Source: Entamoeba invadens IP1 (taxonomy: Eukaryota > Evosea > Mastigamoebida > Endamoebidae). From it: 58,514 bases of DNA. Of this stretch, positions 1 to 9,981 are shown in pieces. The notes beneath the pieces were generated by a model. That model worked only from the letters and a program-made list of their open reading frames with translations. It was not told the DNA's origin and searched no databases. The DNA is taken from positions 326,688 through 385,201 of the forward strand of contig NW_004443692.1 in the NCBI RefSeq assembly GCF_000330505.1, read 5' to 3'. A program made the translations under genes and the position numbers. The first letter of the stretch is position 1; the number at the start of each line of letters is the position of its first letter.

Positions 1-958
1 GACATTTTTTCCCATTCTTCTTCATGTTTATTTGTCGTCTCCAAATATCCGCTGAAATATTTTTTGTTAAACTTGCAATAAAAATGTAGCTGTCAAATTG
101 AGTTTTTTTGACCAAGTATTCATACAATCGGAACATTTGTATCCTCCTATTTGGAGCTTCCCTGTTTCTTCTAAGATTCAAAAATCTTAAAACCATGTTA
201 ATGATCTCTACGTGGTCCATTTTTGTTTTTGTTGATTGAAGATAGTCGTATAAATAATCACAATCGAATTCGTCATCTAAAAGAACTTTTTCAATTTGAA
301 GATCCAAATTTGTACCAGTTTCAATTTCTTCCATGGATACTGAAGACTCTAATATTTCCTCTGCATCTTCATTGTTTTCTTCTGACATTTTATAATTGTC
401 GTTTTCATCGTCGTTTAAGTGGAGTAAGTCAATGATGTCATCATTATTCGCCATGGATATTTCATGGACTTCTTCCAAGTGTGGTCTGTTTGTTTGTTCT
501 GGAAAATCCACTTCGTTTTCACCAGGAAGTGGTACCATGGTTTGTCTCAAATAATTATAAAGCTGCTCAAAACCAGCTCTTGGAACAGCATAGCTTGTGA
601 GGAAATTTAAACAATTAGTGATGTGTTCATTGATTAGTTTGACCCTTTCTAGTAAATGTTCTGTAGATTGTATTGTAGTTATTATCTTTACAATCCATTC
701 TTTTTCGTTTTTGAACGCGCTAATAGCCCCATTTAAATCACCAATAGCGAAATTCAAAATGTTGTTATAACAACATATTTCTCTGTTCACATTTGCTTTC
801 ATTTTCGACTTAAATAAGACTATATCTTCTAATAATACATCATAGTCATCGAAAGTCCCAGAAGATGGTTTAATTGGACGTAAAAGTTCATTTAATGTGT
901 TATGAACTATTTCTAATTGTTGTCCAACAATAGAAACGCACCCAAGTTGTGTTTGCAT
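1..958 (-). CDS. Orphan acidic protein, 3' end cut by window edge
   Basis: An ATG at 958-956 opens a reading frame that runs without a stop to base 1, at least 319 codons; the C terminus lies outside the window. The N-terminal half is helical and ordinary in composition. The middle (about residues 165-235) is very acidic, rich in D, E and N. The end is basic and contains an RRNREAPNRR stretch. I recognise no domain, signal peptide or membrane segment. It reads away from the broken Tc1 transposase upstream, separated by about 600 bases of AT-rich DNA. It could be a lineage-specific protein or cargo of a larger mobile element; nothing in the visible part decides this. The uninterrupted length makes it a real gene or a very recent pseudogene. 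Confidence 0.6.
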   Translation of the reverse strand, partial: MQTQLGCVSIVGQQLEIVHNTLNELLRPIKPSSGTFDDYDVLLEDIVLFKSKMKANVNREICCYNNILNFAIGDLNGAISAFKNEKEWIVKIITTIQSTEHLLERVKLINEHITNCLNFLTSYAVPRAGFEQLYNYLRQTMVPLPGENEVDFPEQTNRPHLEEVHEISMANNDDIIDLLHLNDDENDNYKMSEENNEDAEEILESSVSMEEIETGTNLDLQIEKVLLDDEFDCDYLYDYLQSTKTKMDHVEIINMVLRFLNLRRNREAPNRRIQMFRLYEYLVKKTQFDSYIFIASLTKNISADIWRRQINMKKNGKKC

Positions 959-1299
959 TCTTTGATTTTAAGTTTAATTTGTTTGAATTTATAGTAAAAA
1001 TAAAATTAAAACTTGAAATTGAACCAAAATAATTCGTTGAATGCATTTAAATTTATTCATGACATATCAAGAAGAATTGTTTTTTCCTGACATTTAAAGG
1101 GAAAAGTCTTCAAAAATACAACTTTTTATTTGTGACTTTGTGTTATATATTTTAAAAAAACAATTTTTTGTTTGTTTTTTTCGAGTTATATATCGGGCGA
1201 TATAAATACGTGTTAAGTTTAATGAAAACAAAAATTGAAAATAACTTGATTTTAAAAATTTGAAAATAATACACCATTTCTAAAAATATAACAAAGAAT

Positions 1300-1328
1300 G
1301 GACAACGTTTAACAAGCGGACAACGTTT
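1300..1328 (+). repeat. Doubled GGACAACGTTT motif
   Basis: GGACAACGTTT occurs at 1300-1310 and again at 1318-1328, an 18-base period. The same doubled arrangement, more diverged, forms an end of the short element at 47271-47479 and occurs at 13601-13628. Such paired boxes are typical of transposase binding sites inside terminal repeats of mariner-type elements (inference). Confidence 0.6.
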
Positions 1329-1490
1329 TTTTACTGACTTTAGAATATTTTATTATAATTATTGGATTTAAATTAATCAGCTTTTTTGTTTTAATTTGAT
1401 TTTTTAAACTATATTTTCTAACAAAAAAATGACCAATTATTACATATAAAGTCTGATTTCTAATTAACGTTATTCCAAAAATACAACAAG

Positions 1491-1574
1491 GAAATTTACT
1501 ATATCAGTTTTTTATATTATAATATATAGTATCGACCATCGCTAATTAAAAACTATAAATAAATAGTAAATTTC
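1491..1574. repeat. Short inverted repeat
   Basis: GAAATTTACTAT at 1491-1502 is matched by its exact inverse ATAGTAAATTTC at 1563-1574. It sits immediately downstream of the transposase-tail stop codon. It may be an element end or a fortuitous AT-rich palindrome. Confidence 0.4.
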
Positions 1575-1577
1575 TTA

Positions 1578-3511
1578 TTAAATTTTACCATTTGACATTC
1601 TCAAAGTAATTGAGTTCGTCTGTCTTTTTTTTAGCTTTTCTAATCTTGTAATTTCACCCTCAGACCACACAATTGAGCTTTGAGACAACTGAACATTTAC
1701 TAACGCGTTTTCAATTTGTTTATCTCTTGTATTTTTTGTATAATTATTACAAAGTTCTTGGCAAACAAATTCATCACGTTTAAGTTTATAATAAGTAATA
1801 TTCATAATATGTAATTTTCTTATTTTTCTTATGTTACTGATATTCAAATCGAGTTCACAATTGAACAATTCTTCATATGAATCTTTCGAAGGACTTTTTA
1901 AAGAGAATTTCAATATCAAGTCATTGAGTTCTTTTTGTTCAAGTAACGATTTTTCGACTTTTCTTTGGTAAAACACATTTTGTCTTTTTATTTGATCAAC
2001 AACACTTTTAAGAACTTTCAAAGAATCTCCATCTTCTTTAATTTTTTTCTTTAATTTCGTTCTAAGTTCTGATTTGTATTTCATTGTGTTGATAACATGT
2101 TTTTGTGCAATAACATCAAGATAAAGGTTGTTGTGTTTTTGTTCGAGTAAATCTGCGAAATTATTATTTACTGTTAATTCTTTTTCATGTTCTGTTACAG
2201 TTCGCGCCATTGCAGACTTTTTTGTCTCAAACAACTCAGCAACAATTTGAGGAAAAGCCTCTTGTAACAACAAGGAATATTTCCGAATTATTGAAATATT
2301 GATATTGGTATGACTATGATGATAATAAGAATCTTCGACTTGTTTGTACAAACCGTTTAAACAATTGCCATTGATTCTTTTACACACGTCAAGGCGAGCA
2401 AAAAAAGCTTCCAACAAGTTTGTTTATGGTACTCATTTCTATTGATTCCCAAGCTTTAATTATTTCATTATAATAATCATCTAAACTTTCTGATTCAACA
2501 AGTTTCATTTTTTCTTTTAGTGTCGACCTTTGTGTCAGATAATTAAAATGACATGTTAAACAAACCAGCACCTTTCAATCGGATTTAAGTCTGGGCTGTT
2601 TGCTGGCCATAACTTTAATAAATCAAAAGAAAAAGACAACATTTTATATACAAGATTCGATGTGTGGAAAGGTGCACCATTTTGCATAAATATATATTTT
2701 CCTTCAAGACTTTTCATTTTTTCAGAAAAACCATACCTTTCCATGACCATTAAATATTCTTGAGTCCCTATAGAGTGTGGACATCTTATTATCGGCATTT
2801 TGCAATTGACCCCTATTGCACTAAACAACATCATATGCATTGGATATTTTGGTTTTGAATACATTCTAAGTTGAGTAGTCAATTCCTTTTCTTTACAAAA
2901 ATTCCACACTTCGCTTATTTCTTCTGATTTTCTTATTGTTGTTTCATCAGAAAAAACAAAGTTAAAATCTGTAAATGTTGTTAATATCAAATCACAAAAA
3001 ACAACTCTGTTTCGTTTGTGGTCTTCTGATAAATCAGGTGTTATTAATGGGGGATAATACTTAATATTATTTTCAATTTTTATTGTTCTGATGTGACTTG
3101 GAGATACTTGAGTTGCATATCCTATTTCCTTCAGAATTTTTGAAGATTGAACAAGTGTTTGTAATGGGTTTTCACGTGTTAATTGTAATATATCTTTTAC
3201 TAACTCGTTGTTTAATTGACTTTTTCTTCCTCTTTTTTTTGTTAGTAATATAGTTTGTATCTTTATATCTTTTAATAATGCCACTCACCGTACTTTCTGG
3301 TAAACCAACTTCTGAACGATTTAGTTTATTTTTTCTCTTGGAATGAAAGAATGATTATTTGAGTTTTTTGTTCATCGGTTATCATTTTTCTCTTTTTTGT
3401 TGTGTGAACTTCTTCCCGTGTCAATATCGGCTTAGTTGGTATTATTCCGAGATTTCCCGGAGGGGGAATCCCAAATTTTAATTCTTTAGCTTTCCTATTT
3501 TGGAGAGACAT
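1578..3511 (-). pseudogene. Tc1/mariner (DD34E) transposase, frameshifted, with coiled-coil tail
   Basis: Reading right to left, four pieces make one transposase. The N terminus (3511-3326) carries the first helix-turn-helix. A second HTH (residues NRSEVGLPESTVSG) leads into the catalytic part (to 2556), with FSDE for the first Asp and SPDLNPIE for the final Glu. A shift at about 2570 leads into the usual Tc1 C-terminal helices (2571-2389), and another at about 2410 into a final piece (2417-1578). Thirty-four residues separate catalytic positions two and three, as in Tc1. The second position reads QNGAPFH where QDGAPxH is expected, so the catalytic Asp is Asn. Two shifts fall in A-runs near 3330 and 3235. 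The last piece continues some 250 residues beyond a normal Tc1 end, as charged helical sequence like a coiled coil. Likely an inactive copy; some breaks could be assembly errors. Confidence 0.8.
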
Positions 3512-3651
3512 GTTATTATTAAAAAGTGAAAATTTTAAAAATAAAACAAAAAAATAATTTTTTAAAATAAAAAGAAAAAAGCTATTGATTTTAATTAAAA
3601 AACTAATTGTATAATTAATTTACTCCATTGTTAATTAAAAATCCGACTTTA

Positions 3652-3830
3652 GTAGAAAAATAAGGTGTCAGGAATAAATTGGGTGTCAAATAAATTAGGG
3701 ATTAGTTAATGTAAAAAAATGAGTTTCGTTTTTTTTTATTTTTTCCCCTCACAAAAAAAAAATAAAAAACCATTAAATAACTCAAAATCAATCTGACACC
3801 CAATTTATTCTTGACACCTTATTTTTCTAC
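3652..3830. mobile_element. 179-bp mariner-type MITE
   Basis: A 37-base terminal inverted repeat begins GTAGAAAAATAAGGTGTCA on the left (3652-3688) and is matched by 3794-3830 with a single mismatch. The element is flanked by TA on both sides (3650-3651 and 3831-3832), the Tc1/mariner target duplication. Each arm contains GGTGTCA twice, 18 bases apart. The interior is AT- and T-rich and does not code. It lies just upstream of the broken Tc1 transposase gene, but I found no matching repeat on that element's far side, so it is probably an independent insertion. Confidence 0.85.
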
Positions 3831-3832
3831 TA

Positions 3833-4545
3833 TCTGTACATTAAATAATTTTGTCAAACCCTTTTTCTATGTCTATCGGCAATTTTTTTGGGGTCATTGT
3901 TTTTTAATGACGTTGCATTTGTCTACTTGAGTTTTGTCTTTTTTTATGTGAAAAAACTTTTGAGAAGACACTCGCTTTTTTCTAACCATGTTTCCAGATT
4001 GACTTTAGTATTTCTTTGTGATTTAATACCTAATAAAATTTCAAGGTATTAGGTATTAGGATCTTTATTGTAACTTTTTATTTGGATGGTAAGGCTTTGT
4101 AAAGAATTTTAAAAAATTAAAATTAAAACTAATTCAGGTGTTTTTAGTTAGAGATTGTTGAACTATAGAATGTTTTATATTAAACAAAAATTATCTATTA
4201 AAGTCTTGGATAAAAAATACTTTTACATAAGCCAGAGTAACATTTTTATGAATGCTTCTTTGTTTAACAATAATATTAAACATAAATTTTGTATACTATT
4301 TGTAAATAAATAAATTAATTATTTTTTAGATCTTTGTAATCTTTTTTGGCACAAAAAAATAATTTTGGTATTTTCCACAAAACCAAATTTTTATTCATGA
4401 AAACCCTTTTTTTTCTATTTTAAACAATTAGACCCTAAAAACTGTTTTCCAAAAATACAATTTTTACATTCTTGTGTTTAACCCGAGAATTTTGAGAATT
4501 TTTGATCAAAAAGTTTGTATATAGAAAACTGGAAAATTGAGAAAA
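3833..4545. other. AT-rich intergenic region
   Basis: No gene seen. A tiny tandem GGTATTA appears near 4045-4060. The last 100 bases are presumably the promoter and 5' UTR of the PP2C gene. Confidence 0.5.
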
Positions 4546-5595
4546 ATGAGCGAGCAAACGGACGAGAACACATATCCGTCTCCTCTCCATCAATTTAAAA
4601 AATACAGCTTTAAGGAGAAAAAGAAGTTGCGGACGAATTCTGCTGGCGCGAGTGACATTGGTGCGCGACCGACAAATGAAGATGCGTTCAAAATTATCTC
4701 CGGTGCAGAGGCCATGGTTCCGTTGAAAAAAAACAAAAAAGCGAAGTGTGAATATTATGGAGTGTTTGATGGACACAACGGGACAGAAGCTTCCAATATT
4801 TGCTCCGAATCGATGCATTGCGAAATTTTCGAAGACCCCGACTTTGAAAATGGCTTTTATGAACTTTGTTTGTTCAACGCGTACTGTCGGATGGACTGGC
4901 TATTGTGTACAAAACGAATTAAAGATAACAGTGGATGCACGTCTGTTACTGCTATTATATATGATAGGTTACTCGTTGTAGCAAACGTTGGAGATTCGGA
5001 GTGTTTAGTGATAAAAGGAGGGTATTCTGATGAGGTTGAGGTCTTGACTCAAAAACATACGGCGCGAGATGAGAACGAGAAAAAGAGGATGAAAGCCAAG
5101 GGGGGGATTGTGTTCAATGGAAGAGTCTATGGGTCGATGCAAGTATCGCGTTCGCTTGGTGACAAGTCGTACAAAGTTTGTTGTTTTGTTATATTAAAGT
5201 CGCCACAGTAACGCAACACAGTCGAAAGTGTATAGCGTAGTCATTATAATGTTCCATTACATAGTTCGTATATAATATATTGTGTTAAAGAGGGGAGTTG
5301 AAATTGGTTAGTAAGAAAGGTGGTGAAGAGTCATGACAAACAGGGGAAAGGAGTGGTTATACCAGATCCTTATGTGAATGTGTATGAATTAACGAGTTCC
5401 GATAAAATCGTTGTACTCGCTTGTGACGGTGTTTTTGAGAAGATGAATTACGAAGACGTCATGAAGTTCATTCTCGAGCAACAGAACCAGCAAAAGACTC
5501 CCGAAGAGGCTGCAACGAATTTGGTGAAAGAGGCGATTGTAAGGGGGTCGAAGGACAACGTCACGTGTGTTGTTATTTATCTCAATTGGTCGTAG
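4546..5595 (+). CDS. PP2C-family protein phosphatase, one intron
   Basis: A metal-dependent Ser/Thr phosphatase of about 300 residues. Exon 1 starts at ATG 4546 and carries the PP2C signature motifs in order: ARPTNEDAF, YGVFDGHNG (metal-binding Asp and Gly), VVANVGDSE, and the segment ending SRSLGDKSYK. Exon 2 (about 5312-5595) carries the late motifs LACDGVFEKM and SKDNVTCVVI, including both late metal Asps. All metal ligands I can place are present, so it should be active. The intron joins badly: the canonical donor GTTTGT at 5176 with acceptor TTAG ending at 5311 puts TAA first in exon 2. Donors at 5180 or 5183 (GTTGTT, GTTTTG) with the same acceptor keep frame. Either a non-consensus donor is used or one base is wrong. 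Probably cytosolic, since no signal peptide or membrane segment is seen. Confidence 0.88.
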
Positions 5596-5742
5596 TGTTC
5601 ATTCAACAAATGTTTTTTAATTGTTTTAGTGGGTGAAAGATAAGAAATGGGCTTTTTCCAGTTCAGTTGCTAAACCTTTGTTTGTGCAGCGCATTTAGTA
5701 TCTCTCTAGTTTATTTTTAGTATCTTTTGGAAAACTTCGGAG

Positions 5743-5753
5743 GTATATAAAAG
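5743..5753 (+). promoter_or_regulatory. TATA-like element of the Rab11 gene
   Basis: GTATATAAAAG lies 27 bases before the ATG, followed at once by GAACAGAACTCAATT. This resembles the known Entamoeba core promoter (TATA-like GTATTTAAAS, GAAC element, initiator). Assignment is by resemblance only. Confidence 0.45.
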
Positions 5754-5779
5754 AACAGAACTCAATTTTGCAAACTGAA

Positions 5780-6662
5780 ATGGCGAATACTGGTGAAGAC
5801 GAATATGATTTCTTGTATAAAAGTTTGCTACACTCATATTTCTAATGTGTGGAGCTGGTCACACAAGTACCGTTCTTAGCTGCAAGTGTACTAACAAACA
5901 GTTGTCCTGGTTGGAGAAAGTGGTGTTGGGAAGTCCAACCTCCTCTTGAGATTCACACGAAACGAATTTGACCCAGACAAGAGGTCGACCATTGGTGTCG
6001 AGTTTGTTCCTCCAAATTTAGTTCCCAAACAGATAACTTGAAATTGTGCAGCCTAACAACTGTACCATTACACAATAGTAGAATTGCTATACATTGTAAT
6101 ACAATAACTGACTTGCAGATTTGCCACAAGAAGCATTGTATACCATGAGAAGAACATTAGAGCGCAAATTTGGGATACTGGTTTGTTGTGTAATAGGGGG
6201 TTATGTGTATGTGAGTAACACACAGCTGGACAAGAGAGATACAGAGCGATCACCAACGCTTATTACAGAGGAGCTTTGGGGGCTTTAGTTGTGTATGATA
6301 TTACAAAGAAGTCTTCATTTGAATCTGTAGAGAGATGGTTGAATGAGCTCCACGAGAACGCCGATAGAAAAGTCCTTCAGATGATCATCGGGAACAAATC
6401 CGACTTGAACCAAACCAGAGAAGTCACCACTGAGGAAGGAAAGAAGTTAGCGGAGGACAACAAAGCATTCTTCTTTGAGACATCTGCGTTGGACGGAAAC
6501 AACGTCGAAGACGCATTCATGACACTCCTCAAGAAAATTTACGACGAGTCAGCTAAGGTCGTCGTCGACGAAGTAAAAACCGAGGCAAAACCAACAGCTG
6601 ACACTGTCGTTTTGACTCACGAGGAACCAAAAGCCACCGAAAAACAGCAAAAGTGTTGCTAA
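5780..6662 (+). CDS. RAB11: Rab11-like small GTPase, four exons
   Basis: Joining 5780-5822, 5902-6001, 6119-6180 and 6226-6662 gives a 213-residue Rab. Introns 1 and 2 begin GTTTGC and GTTTGT, intron 3 GTTTGT, and all end CAG; every junction keeps phase. The protein reads [20 protein letters not shown] (P-loop), STIGVEFATRS (effector region), [13 protein letters not shown] (switch II), GNKSDL (guanine base) and ETSAL. It ends QQKCC, a double-cysteine prenylation site. The N terminus and the [11 protein letters not shown] stretch are those of Rab11, which directs recycling-endosome traffic. Intron 3 is only 45 bases. No key residue is missing. A TATA-like box sits 27 bases upstream. The neighbouring TBC protein and AP-1 subunit belong to the same traffic system but are not co-regulated by anything visible. 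Confidence 0.93.
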
Positions 6663-7033
6663 ATCACTCTATTTTTTCCCTTTTATGTTCTTCTGTTTCG
6701 CATTTCTCAACAATGACAATTTTGTCGCAATCTCCCTGTGTTGTGCTTGTTTTCATCATTTTTCGGGTGACTTGTCACCTCGTGTAAATAACCACAAGTT
6801 AAGTTTAGTTTCCATTTTAAAACTATATTGTTCTAACTAATTTTTTTAATTTTTTTTAAGTTATTTCTAGTTGTGTTTTATTTTTTTCATTATAATTTTA
6901 TTAACTAACACAATATTCATAATAACATTTATTACCAAAAATGTTATATATAACATTATTTTAAATGAATAATGACAATACAGACTCTAGTAACTTATTA
7001 TAGTAAAAGAATATAAAATTATAGTAAAAAGAA
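6663..7033. other. Intergenic region between convergent genes
   Basis: AT-rich, T-rich after the Rab stop; it should hold both 3' UTRs. No gene or repeat seen. Confidence 0.5.
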
Positions 7034-7324
7034 TCAGTTCATGATTTGTGGGTGTTTTGCGATGATTTCGTCAGCCGTGTCAGAGATGTTAGACAACAGT
7101 TTTTCGATTTTGCCTTCCCACTCATCGATTTCATGATGTCCTTCGAAGCAGACGATACCCTCCACTTGGTCGATTGACGCCTTCAATTTTTTGTCCAAAA
7201 TTTGGCCAACAACAAGGTCTTCTGCCTCTTCTTGTTTGATGTTGAGATGTCTTGCCAATTCCGAAATTAATATTGTGTTGTATATAACGGATATTTCTTG
7301 AAGTTTCTGCTCAGCTGAACTCAT
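7034..7324 (-). CDS. Orphan PCI winged-helix protein, CSN4-like, 96 aa
   Basis: The complete reading frame from ATG 7324 gives 96 residues. It resembles only the C-terminal winged helix of PCI proteins, closest by eye to COP9 signalosome subunit 4: an ISVIYNTILISELARHLNI helix pair, the IDQVEGIVCFE strand and the closing helix with a Trp. Full CSN4 is about 400 residues, and the large helical-repeat N-terminal part is absent. The upstream 240 bases contain no coding sequence and no obvious 5' exon. Either the gene is truncated or the lineage keeps a stand-alone winged helix. In CSN and proteasome lid complexes this module mediates subunit assembly, so a cut-down partner could still bind. It cannot be excluded that it derives from Rpn5 instead. 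Confidence 0.65.
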   Translation of the reverse strand: MSSAEQKLQEISVIYNTILISELARHLNIKQEEAEDLVVGQILDKKLKASIDQVEGIVCFEGHHEIDEWEGKIEKLLSNISDTADEIIAKHPQIMN

Positions 7325-7565
7325 TTGGTTTTTCAGTTTCGGCAGTTTGAGGTATGTGTTTAGCTGTTTCTTTGTGTTTTAATCGAGACTGTCTTATTAC
7401 TAAAATGTTTAATTGTTTTATTATACAAAATAGTAACCAAGACACATTTATAACTATAGTTTCAATGTACTATATTTAATTATTTTTAAAAAATACTATT
7501 TATATAATAAAAGAACTATAACCACTACAAACACAATCAAGTTAATAACATGTCTTTAAATAGTC

Positions 7566-8914
7566 TTATATAACGTGTCTTGCAACTCTCGCTGTCTTTG
7601 GAGAGTCATCATTTTGACTCACCACAAGTTCAAAATAGTCATCATGGAAAATAGGTACAAGTGGGTTCATAGATTTTGACAATTTGTGAGCCGACCCAAA
7701 ACTGCCAAGTCGAGTTGGTTGCTTTTCTTTCACCTCTTTAGGAAACAAATACTTTTCTTCTTGTTTTCTTGGTGAGATGTATGGTGTGTTGTCCACAGAC
7801 TTTTGCTTTCTCACTGGTTTAGTGAAAAATTGTGTCGACGACTTAGTCATCTTTTCGTGGCGTGGGGAACATGTTGAAGAACTTTCTATTGATACTTCGA
7901 TAGGGGAATTCAATGATGTTGACAAAGGAGAAAGGGGTGTAGGGGATGAACGGGAGTTTAACTGTTGAATCACCGCACTTACTATTTTCTTGTGCTTTTC
8001 GCAGAGTTTCAAGTTGTTGATTTCATCAGTTGTCATCAATGCAATTATTTCAGCAGAAAAGTACCCATTTGTGAGTAAAAGAGTCGCCAACTCTGTGTCA
8101 CCAACCAAACCCGTAACTATTTCTATTGGACTATAGTACTGTTGTGGTTTCTGAATAATCAATTCTTCACAACAAAGCTCTTTTAAGTCAACCATTTCCA
8201 TTTTAATCAGCGCTATAATACACTTTAACACTTCGTCAGTCTCTTCATTTAAAATGTCAAGCTTAGAAGTCTTCAGAATCACTTCTTTGCATTTACAAAA
8301 CTTCCGTGCCAGTTTCCTTGACTTCCGTTTATAAGGCTCTTCATCACTACACACAATACACCCTTTAAATTTCATACACTTATATCTACTTGCTTTAACC
8401 TCTATTGGGTTCTATCTGTCATTTCTAGTGTTCCTTTCAAAACTAATAGATTATAATATATTATATTAGAACAAACTAATAATATCACACCAGACAGTGA
8501 CTGTTTCTGTTTTCGAAGGCAGTCGACGAGGTGCATTGCAGGGTAACAGCCCTCCAAATCCCCGACAATATAAATTCCATCTTTATGAAGTGTCGACGAA
8601 GAGAATTGGTATATATCCAAAAGAGCGCAAAGAAGACTAGCTTTCGAGAATGTAGTGTTTGGGTAGAACCCCGGATATTCAAAGCACAACACTGGTAGAC
8701 CAGTGATTTCTGCCAATAAATTTGCGCTTGTTAAAGACGTTGAGAGAGAAGAGTATACACGATGACAGAAGATGATAATGGAGTCACTCTGATTTGTGTT
8801 TGAAGGATTTACCAATACATACGGAGTCTTGTAATACCCAGTGGTTTGAACGTCTTTAGGGAGTAATGGGTACCTCCCTTGTTTAAGAAATTGTTCAGAT
8901 GTTGTTGTGAACAT
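7566..8914 (-). CDS. ABHD17-like alpha/beta hydrolase fold protein lacking the nucleophile, long tail
   Basis: Exon 1 is 8914-8477 and exon 2 is 8411-7566. The 65-base intron starts GTTTGT and ends ATAG, joins in phase 0 and gives 427 residues. Strand-loop-helix order follows the FAM108/ABHD17 hydrolases: SIIIFCHRVYSS for the HG oxyanion segment, LPVLCFEYPGFYPN for the YDYSGYG segment, IYIVGDLEGCYPAMHLV for the nucleophile elbow, and GCIVCSDEE for the late strand with acid. The elbow should read GxSxG but reads GDLEG, so Ser is replaced by Leu. This predicts a non-catalytic protein. Beyond about residue 290 a Ser/Pro-rich, basic tail of roughly 135 residues has no homologue I know and looks disordered. 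ABHD17 proteins are depalmitoylases in other eukaryotes; here a binding or scaffold role is inference. Confidence 0.65.
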
Positions 8915-9981
8915 AATAAACTCGTTTTGGTGTTTTAAGTGGGGGTTTATGAGTTTTTAGTCGGTTTCTAATTTGAAAGGAAAAGTCCAACTCATTCAGT
9001 GACTTTTTTATATGTTCTGCCGCACAGTTTTCTTCGTGTTTGAATGAGAGGAAGTTGTGAGTATTTTCGTTTCGAAAGGGTATTATCCATTCAACTGAGG
9101 ACAAAAGCAACTTTAGATAACCAAAACCCTTGAAAAAAAACAAAGAGTTTTTGTCTCTCTGTTTTGTTTTTTTATAATTAGCCCGATTTATAGCATATTA
9201 TATTAGTAATATAGTTTTGTTTTGATATAATTACTTAACCTTAGCATAAATATAACAATTTAAGTCCACTTTTCGATGAAAAGGCAACCAAAAAGATAAC
9301 GAAATATGGGGATTCATATGTTCATTACAAAAAACTTTTTGAATTATTAAAATTATAATAAATGTATTATAATGTTTAATACATTAAAAATTGTTATTTT
9401 GGATATATAATAGATTAATTAGATACAGATTCCCGATAAATTACATAAAACTATAATGAAAATGATTAAAAAACATTTATCCATCAAACAATAAAATACT
9501 TCGTTATTGTATGATGTTTAAATGTTTTTACTCATAGTGTTAATGACAAAATTGTTTTATTTTAACATTGATCTTAATTATTCTGTATTTTTGTCTATAA
9601 TTTAAAACAATTATCAACACTAAAATGAATTGGGGTTGAACCTTTGTAAACCACATTAAGTCACATGCCTTTGTTGTTATTTTTTAAAATAATTTTAAAC
9701 TGTGAAATAACTTCCTTAACTAAAACTATAGTATTGTTACCAAAGTGTTGTTTATATGTGAATCGAAAAGAAATTCCAAAAAAAAAATTAAAAAAGGCAA
9801 CTTTGCACCATTCAAGTTATTGAAATGTTTGTCGCAATAGGGCTAATTATATTTATAATACATTTTAAATATAAATCTAAATGAATTTATATTTATATTA
9901 ATAAAATAATGCAATAACATGGTCATGCCAAAACAACGGCATTAAAATGTTATTTAAAACGCATTCAACACACACAAGCAC
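8915..9981. other. AT-rich intergenic region between convergent/divergent genes
   Basis: A weak frame at 9143-8895 on the minus strand overlaps the hydrolase start and lacks an ATG; I do not count it. The rest is AT-rich with no gene, RNA or repeat that I can support. Confidence 0.45.

Larger units (their letters stand above)
959..1577. other. AT-rich intergenic stretch with repeat ends
   Basis: No coding potential seen on either strand. It holds the doubled GGACAACGTTT motif (1300-1328) and, next to the transposase stop, a short inverted repeat (1491-1574). The left end of the Tc1-type element probably lies here, but I could not fix it. Confidence 0.6.

Noticed and set aside
223..435. 70-codon plus-strand frame
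   Set aside because: Antisense to the long acidic frame and without an ATG start.
4435..4818. 127-codon minus-strand frame
   Set aside because: Antisense to the PP2C first exon, which has clear family motifs.
8895..9143. 82-codon minus-strand frame upstream of the hydrolase
   Set aside because: It has no ATG, overlaps the hydrolase start in another frame and matches nothing known.
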